Positions 5,910-9,150 of a DNA stretch of 9,150 bases are shown here, piece after piece. A program made the translations under genes and the position numbers. Positions within the stretch are counted from its first letter, which is position 1. Each line of letters starts with the position of its first letter. The stretch comes from Dialister sp. UBA6422 (lineage in GTDB: Bacteria > Bacillota > Negativicutes > Veillonellales > Dialisteraceae): contig DJPC01000013.1 of assembly GCA_002439665.1 (NCBI GenBank), positions 1 through 9,150 of the forward strand, in the 5' to 3' direction. Below the pieces are notes generated by a model. That model worked only from the letters and a program-made list of their open reading frames with translations, did not search any database and was not told the DNA's origin.

Positions 5910-7052
5910 ATGGCAGAACGTATGGAACAAATGGAAACATATATTCAGGAACTAAAAAGAAAATCCAGGAATGGTCTGGTTGCCAATAAGGATATTATGA
6001 ATCTCATTGTGGAGAAAAATTTAGGCGAAGAGGACTTATCTGACCTATATGAAGCTTTACATGTGCATCATTTGGAAGTTGATTTTGATGAGGAAGTTTC
6101 TGAAGAAGATTTAGATCTTTTGGAAGAAGAGGTAGAAGCTGATCTGACAGAGGAAAATGATAAAGATACCTCATTGCTTCCCGATATGGATCATTCCATA
6201 ACCATTGATGATCCCGTCAAAATGTATCTGAAAGAAATTGGAGCTTTAAAATTACTGGATAGTGAAGAGGAAATCCATTTAGCCAAAGCAGTAGAAGCCG
6301 GAACTAAACCAGAAGCTACGGAGGAAGAAAAAAAAGCTGCGAAAGAAGCTAAAAAAGAATTGGCTGATCGTAATTTACGTTTGGTTGTTTCTATTGCTAA
6401 AAAATATTTAGGAAGGGGACTTCAGTTTTTGGATCTTATCCAAGAGGGCAATCTGGGACTTTTAAAAGCAGTTGATAAATTTGATTATACAAAGGGCTAT
6501 AAATTTTCCACCTACGCTACTTGGTGGATCCGCCAGGCGATTACAAGAGCTATTGCAGACCAGGCTCGTACCATTCGTGTACCTGTCCATATGGTGGAAA
6601 CTATTAATAAGCTCAATCGCATTACCCGGCAGCTTCTTCAAGAAAATGGACGGGAAGCTACTAATGAAGAATTGGCTAAAGCTATGGGTGTTTCTGTAGC
6701 TAAGGTGCGGGAAGTGAAGAAAATTGCGCAAGACCCTATTTCCTTGGAAACACCTATTGGAGAGAAGGAAGATTCTCATTTAGGTGATTTTATTGAAGAC
6801 CATGAAGCAGTAGCTCCTGATGATGCCGCAGGATCCATTCTTTTAAAAGAGCAGATCGATGAATTGCTTCAAGGATTAACTGATCGAGAACGACAAGTAT
6901 TGGAACTTCGTTTTGGTTTAAAAGATGGAAAAACCAGGACATTGGAAGAGGTGGGAAAGTATTTTGATGTGACTCGAGAAAGAATAAGGCAAATCGAAGG
7001 AAAGGCTTTATCAAAATTAAAAAAATCGGCTAAGACATTGATGAATCAATAA
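5910..7052 (+). CDS. rpoD: RNA polymerase primary sigma factor RpoD/SigA
   Basis: This is the housekeeping sigma-70 factor that directs RNA polymerase to most promoters. With ATG 5910 it has 380 residues, normal for a Bacillota SigA. Region 1.1 is about residues 12-65, followed by a very acidic stretch (60-95). Region 1.2 begins at [11 protein letters not shown] (101-111). A lysine/alanine/glutamate-rich spacer (130-150) precedes region 2, with [20 protein letters not shown] (151-170), [20 protein letters not shown] (173-192) and the -10-recognition and melting helix [19 protein letters not shown] (197-215). Region 3 runs from about 220 to 300, and region 4 carries [15 protein letters not shown] (323-337) and the helix-turn-helix [20 protein letters not shown] (344-363). 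ATGs at 5865 (395 residues) and 5889 (387) are alternative starts. It lies about 300 bases after dnaG, and a perfect terminator follows directly after the stop. Confidence 0.95.
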   Translation: MAERMEQMETYIQELKRKSRNGLVANKDIMNLIVEKNLGEEDLSDLYEALHVHHLEVDFDEEVSEEDLDLLEEEVEADLTEENDKDTSLLPDMDHSITIDDPVKMYLKEIGALKLLDSEEEIHLAKAVEAGTKPEATEEEKKAAKEAKKELADRNLRLVVSIAKKYLGRGLQFLDLIQEGNLGLLKAVDKFDYTKGYKFSTYATWWIRQAITRAIADQARTIRVPVHMVETINKLNRITRQLLQENGREATNEELAKAMGVSVAKVREVKKIAQDPISLETPIGEKEDSHLGDFIEDHEAVAPDDAAGSILLKEQIDELLQGLTDRERQVLELRFGLKDGKTRTLEEVGKYFDVTRERIRQIEGKALSKLKKSAKTLMNQ

Positions 7053-7084
7053 GATAAAAAACTCCCGGAAGGGAGTTTTTTATC
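7053..7084 (+). terminator. Rho-independent terminator after rpoD
   Basis: A perfect 14-bp inverted repeat, 7053-7066 with 7071-7084, has the tetraloop GGAA. Its core is ACTCCC/GGGAGT, and a run of six Ts (7075-7081 region) closes the right arm. The A-run on the left means it could also terminate on the opposite strand. Confidence 0.92.
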
Positions 7085-7108
7085 TTTGATACTATGAGTA
7101 AATCAGTC

Positions 7109-7137
7109 TTGCACTTTTATTTTTTGTATGGTACAAT
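7109..7137 (+). promoter_or_regulatory. Extended -10 promoter for the amino acid permease
   Basis: TTGCAC (7109-7114) and TACAAT (7132-7137) are 17 bases apart, and TGG (7129-7131) precedes the -10 as an extended element. The predicted start is near 7144. The leader contains the inverted repeat TTTATC-AA-GATAAA (7157-7170), a possible operator, and the ribosome binding site AAAGGA (7177-7182), 9 bases before the ATG. Confidence 0.72.
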
Positions 7138-7191
7138 TCATTTATCATTATAACAATTTATCAAGATAAAGAATTAAAAGGAAGCGATACA

Positions 7192-8661
7192 ATGGAAATT
7201 AAGCAGGGTTTGAAAAGAACTCTAGGAATGAAAGAAGCGGTGACGATTACGGTAGGAAATGTCATCGGCGTAGGTCTTTTTACAACGGGGTCTCAGATTG
7301 TAGGGGACATGGGAGCTTCTGTTGTGCTGGCTACTTTTTTAGCGATGGTCATCAGCATTTATCCAGCTTGGCTATATGGAGAAATGGGAGCTTCTTTGCC
7401 TTTTGCAGGAGGAACTTATAAGTATGCCAAGCTAGGACTGGGTTCAGCAGCAGGTGTTTTAGCTGGATGGAATTTTATTGCCTCTCTGATTGCAGTTACT
7501 TCTGGGGAGGCTTTAGCGTTTTCTTTTTATTTTAAAACTTTCTTTAGGGCTTTTGGAATAGAACTTCCTTTAGATGATGTGACTTTGGCTATGATACCTA
7601 TTGTTTTATTTATCATTACCAATATCTATGGATCAGGTATTACAGGTCGCTTGCAGAATGGATTTATGTATTTTTTCTGGGGCGTAGCTATTATTTGGGG
7701 AGTTTCTATGATTCCTCATATTCAAATGCCTAATTATGTGGTCTTACCAGAAGCTTTGCAAGATGTGAGCGCCTGGGGATTTATTGGCATGGTATCTATG
7801 ATTTGGTGGTGCTTTGCTGGATTTGAAACTTGTTGTGCTATGGGAGAGGAAATTAAATTTCCAGAGATCAATATTCCTAGAGCTTTGAAATTATCCCCGT
7901 TTATTGTTTTTATTGTTAATGCTATTTTCCAGTGGCTTCTTGTAGGTATCACACCTACGGGTGCTTTATCGCAACTATCCGATGCAGATGCTCCATTTGC
8001 TATGGCTATGGAAACAGCAGGTATTTTAGGATTGCCATTGGCATTATTGGCTATTGGTATTGCTTTAGGGGGAGATTTCTCTACTTTAAATTCCAGTATT
8101 GCCGTGCCACCTAGATATTTATTCTCCATGGCAAGAGAAGGGGCTATGCCCAAAATCTTTGCTACATTGCACCCGAAATACGGTACACCTTGGGTAGCCA
8201 TTTTAGTATTGGGTGTATTGTCTTTGATTTTGGTTAAGTACCCCATTACATTCGTAGCTTCTGTCAGCCTTTTTGCAGATCTTTTCTACTATATCATCGG
8301 TATAGCAGCAGCTTGGGGACTTCGTAAAAAACATCCGAATTTGAAACGTCCGTTTAAGGCACCTTGCATTGCCATTGGTGTACCGATTAGTATGGTCATT
8401 TATTTCATTATGCTGACGCAGCTGGATCAGGATGCGATTGTCTCTGGTATTATCTGGTGTGTAGTAGGACTTATCATTTATGCTTTTTGTCGAAAAAAAT
8501 ATGGTGATGCAGATTTGAAAGTGGAAGATCTGGCAGCCGCTAATGAAGTGCCAAGTGAAACAGAGAAAAAAGCTATGGATAAGGATTATCATCTTTGGAA
8601 GAATATTACTATTGGCTTTTTCGCCTTTTCCATTTTACTGTACCTGATTCCTTTGTTGTAA
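7192..8661 (+). CDS. APC-superfamily amino acid permease
   Basis: This 489-residue inner-membrane protein should import an amino acid or related amine by proton or ion coupling, or by exchange. The substrate cannot be read from the sequence. The family signs are GNVIGVGLF (22-30), the broken first helix that forms the substrate site; YPAWLYGEMGASLPFAGGTY (57-76); GFETCCAMGEEIKFPEINIP (210-229), the helix 6 end and following loop; and YLFSMAREGAMP (309-320) before HPKYGTPW. I count 12 membrane spans up to about residue 433, then a charged segment (434-470) and one extra hydrophobic helix (about 471-489) at the very end. The start ATG has AAAGGA 9 bases upstream. The gene stands alone, with its own extended -10 promoter and a large downstream terminator. 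Confidence 0.9.
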   Translation: MEIKQGLKRTLGMKEAVTITVGNVIGVGLFTTGSQIVGDMGASVVLATFLAMVISIYPAWLYGEMGASLPFAGGTYKYAKLGLGSAAGVLAGWNFIASLIAVTSGEALAFSFYFKTFFRAFGIELPLDDVTLAMIPIVLFIITNIYGSGITGRLQNGFMYFFWGVAIIWGVSMIPHIQMPNYVVLPEALQDVSAWGFIGMVSMIWWCFAGFETCCAMGEEIKFPEINIPRALKLSPFIVFIVNAIFQWLLVGITPTGALSQLSDADAPFAMAMETAGILGLPLALLAIGIALGGDFSTLNSSIAVPPRYLFSMAREGAMPKIFATLHPKYGTPWVAILVLGVLSLILVKYPITFVASVSLFADLFYYIIGIAAAWGLRKKHPNLKRPFKAPCIAIGVPISMVIYFIMLTQLDQDAIVSGIIWCVVGLIIYAFCRKKYGDADLKVEDLAAANEVPSETEKKAMDKDYHLWKNITIGFFAFSILLYLIPLL

Positions 8662-8675
8662 AATAAGAATTTAAA

Positions 8676-8729
8676 TGTACTTATAAGTTGGGTAGGTTAC
8701 TAAACCAAACCTATTCATACGGTGTATGC
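8676..8729 (+). repeat. Cluster of short hairpins downstream of the permease
   Basis: Three small inverted repeats lie in a row: ACTTA/TAAGT near 8679-8688; GGTAGGTT (8691-8698) with AACCTATT (8708-8715); and CATAC (8717-8721) with GTATG (8725-8729) around GGT. They are in the 3' untranslated part of the permease transcript, before its terminator. Their role is unknown; they could affect mRNA stability. Confidence 0.4.
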
Positions 8730-8733
8730 ATAC

Positions 8734-8792
8734 AAGGATGTTTACTTATTCATGAGAGCTTGTCTATGAATCGGTAAGCATTCTTTTATTTT
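8734..8792 (+). terminator. Terminator of the permease transcript
   Basis: The arms 8734-8753 and 8766-8785 pair over 20 positions with three G-U wobbles and one mismatch. The 12-base loop contains AGA/TCT. TTATTTT (8786-8792) follows. It starts about 72 bases after the permease stop. Confidence 0.75.
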
Positions 8793-8809
8793 GGGAACTT
8801 GAGATGTAC

Positions 8810-8895
8810 CTGCTACACATAAATGGATATTTCAAAGCAGTCTATTCGAAAATACATATTGTCAAATAGACTATTGCAATGTGAAATCGTAGCAG
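8810..8895. repeat. Three-helix nested inverted repeat upstream of ppaC
   Basis: The 348-base gap between the permease and ppaC holds this structure in its middle. CTGCTAC (8810-8816) pairs with GTAGCAG (8889-8895), ATTTCA (8829-8834) with TGAAAT (8882-8887), and AGTCTATT (8839-8846) with AATAGACT (8865-8872). All three are perfect and correctly nested, giving 21 base pairs around an 18-base loop. It lies after the permease terminator and before the ppaC promoter. It may be a structured RNA, an operator or a small mobile-element remnant; I recognise none of these specifically. Confidence 0.5.
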
Positions 8896-8928
8896 TTTAA
8901 AAGTCTTGCGAAAAGTCATAAATAAAAG

Positions 8929-8958
8929 ATGAAATCTGATTCCTCCTCATGGTATAAT
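8929..8958 (+). promoter_or_regulatory. Extended -10 promoter for ppaC
   Basis: A perfect TATAAT (8953-8958) is preceded by TGG (8950-8952), forming an extended -10. The best -35 is weak: ATGAAA (8929-8934), four of six, at 18 bases. The predicted start is near 8965. The 45-base leader folds ATTGCT (8973-8978) / AGCAAT (8984-8989) just before the ribosome binding site AAAGGAG (8994-9000). Confidence 0.65.
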
Positions 8959-9009
8959 AATATGGAATTTAAATTGCTTATGGAGCAATAAGTAAAGGAG
9001 CGTTTGATT

Positions 9010-9150
9010 ATGAGTCAAGTTTTTGTTATCGGACATAAATCCCCAGATACAGATAGCATTGCTGCTGCTATTTCTTATTCTTATCTGAAACAGCAGCAAG
9101 GTGTAGATGCAGTAGCTGCTAGAGCTGGAGAACCTAATAAGGAAACCAAG
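9010..9150 (+). CDS. ppaC: Manganese-dependent inorganic pyrophosphatase (family II), N-terminal fragment
   Basis: The first 47 codons are present and the gene runs off the window. Family II pyrophosphatases are cytoplasmic DHH-superfamily enzymes that hydrolyse pyrophosphate to two phosphates, using manganese or cobalt, and so pull biosynthetic reactions forward. The first metal-binding motif is clear: VIGHKSPDTDSIAAAISY (6-23), with His9, Asp13 and Asp15 as the expected metal ligands. RAGEPNKET (38-46) matches the next conserved segment. The start ATG has AAAGGAG 9 bases upstream. Whether this is the short form (about 310 residues) or the long form with an inserted regulatory CBS/DRTGG region cannot be told from this fragment. 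Confidence 0.87.
   Translation, partial: MSQVFVIGHKSPDTDSIAAAISYSYLKQQQGVDAVAARAGEPNKETK

Noticed and set aside
7734..8246. 170-codon minus-strand frame inside the permease gene
   Set aside because: It is entirely antisense to conserved permease motifs and has no ribosome binding site or family features.
1..9150. CRISPR array, tRNA/rRNA genes, insertion sequences, phage or defence systems
   Set aside because: No evenly spaced direct repeats, cloverleaf-like sequence, transposase or integrase motifs, or toxin/nuclease genes were seen; the genes are mostly core functions with similar base composition.

Overview
The window looks like ordinary chromosome from a low-GC bacterium of the Bacillota. 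Every convincing gene lies on the + strand. ClpC, a DnaG-RpoD pair of Bacillota type, strong AGGAGG-like ribosome binding sites and U-tailed hairpin terminators all fit. A member of the Negativicutes (Dialister/Veillonella relatives) is my best guess from overall feel. That is inference; nothing here proves the genus.

Layout, left to right: (1) the 3' end of clpC and a strong terminator; (2) a promoter and an exported protein of unknown function built from a duplicated two-module unit; (3) uppP, the undecaprenyl-diphosphate phosphatase that recycles the cell-wall lipid carrier, ending in a terminator; (4) an ATP-grasp protein of the DUF4343 / R2K type with its own promoter and terminator; (5) dnaG (primase) and rpoD (primary sigma factor), the core of the classical macromolecular-synthesis cluster, separated by an unusually loose gap of about 250-300 bases and closed by a perfect hairpin terminator; (6) an APC-superfamily amino acid permease with its own extended -10 promoter and a large downstream terminator; (7) a 348-base gap holding hairpins, a three-helix inverted repeat and a promoter; (8) the first 47 codons of a family II (DHH) manganese-dependent inorganic pyrophosphatase.

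The genes form several independently transcribed units rather than one operon. Three units (ATP-grasp, permease, pyrophosphatase) share an extended -10 element of the form TGGTAnnAT. Only dnaG-rpoD looks functionally linked, through replication and transcription initiation. UppP, the exported protein and perhaps the ATP-grasp enzyme could touch the cell envelope, but nothing shows that they work together.

I see no CRISPR array, tRNA, rRNA, insertion sequence, phage gene or defence island. The items most worth a second look are the isolated ATP-grasp ligase and its paired CCATGG boxes, the duplicated exported protein, a 30-residue hydrophobic frame overlapping the start of rpoD, and the nested inverted repeat upstream of the pyrophosphatase gene.
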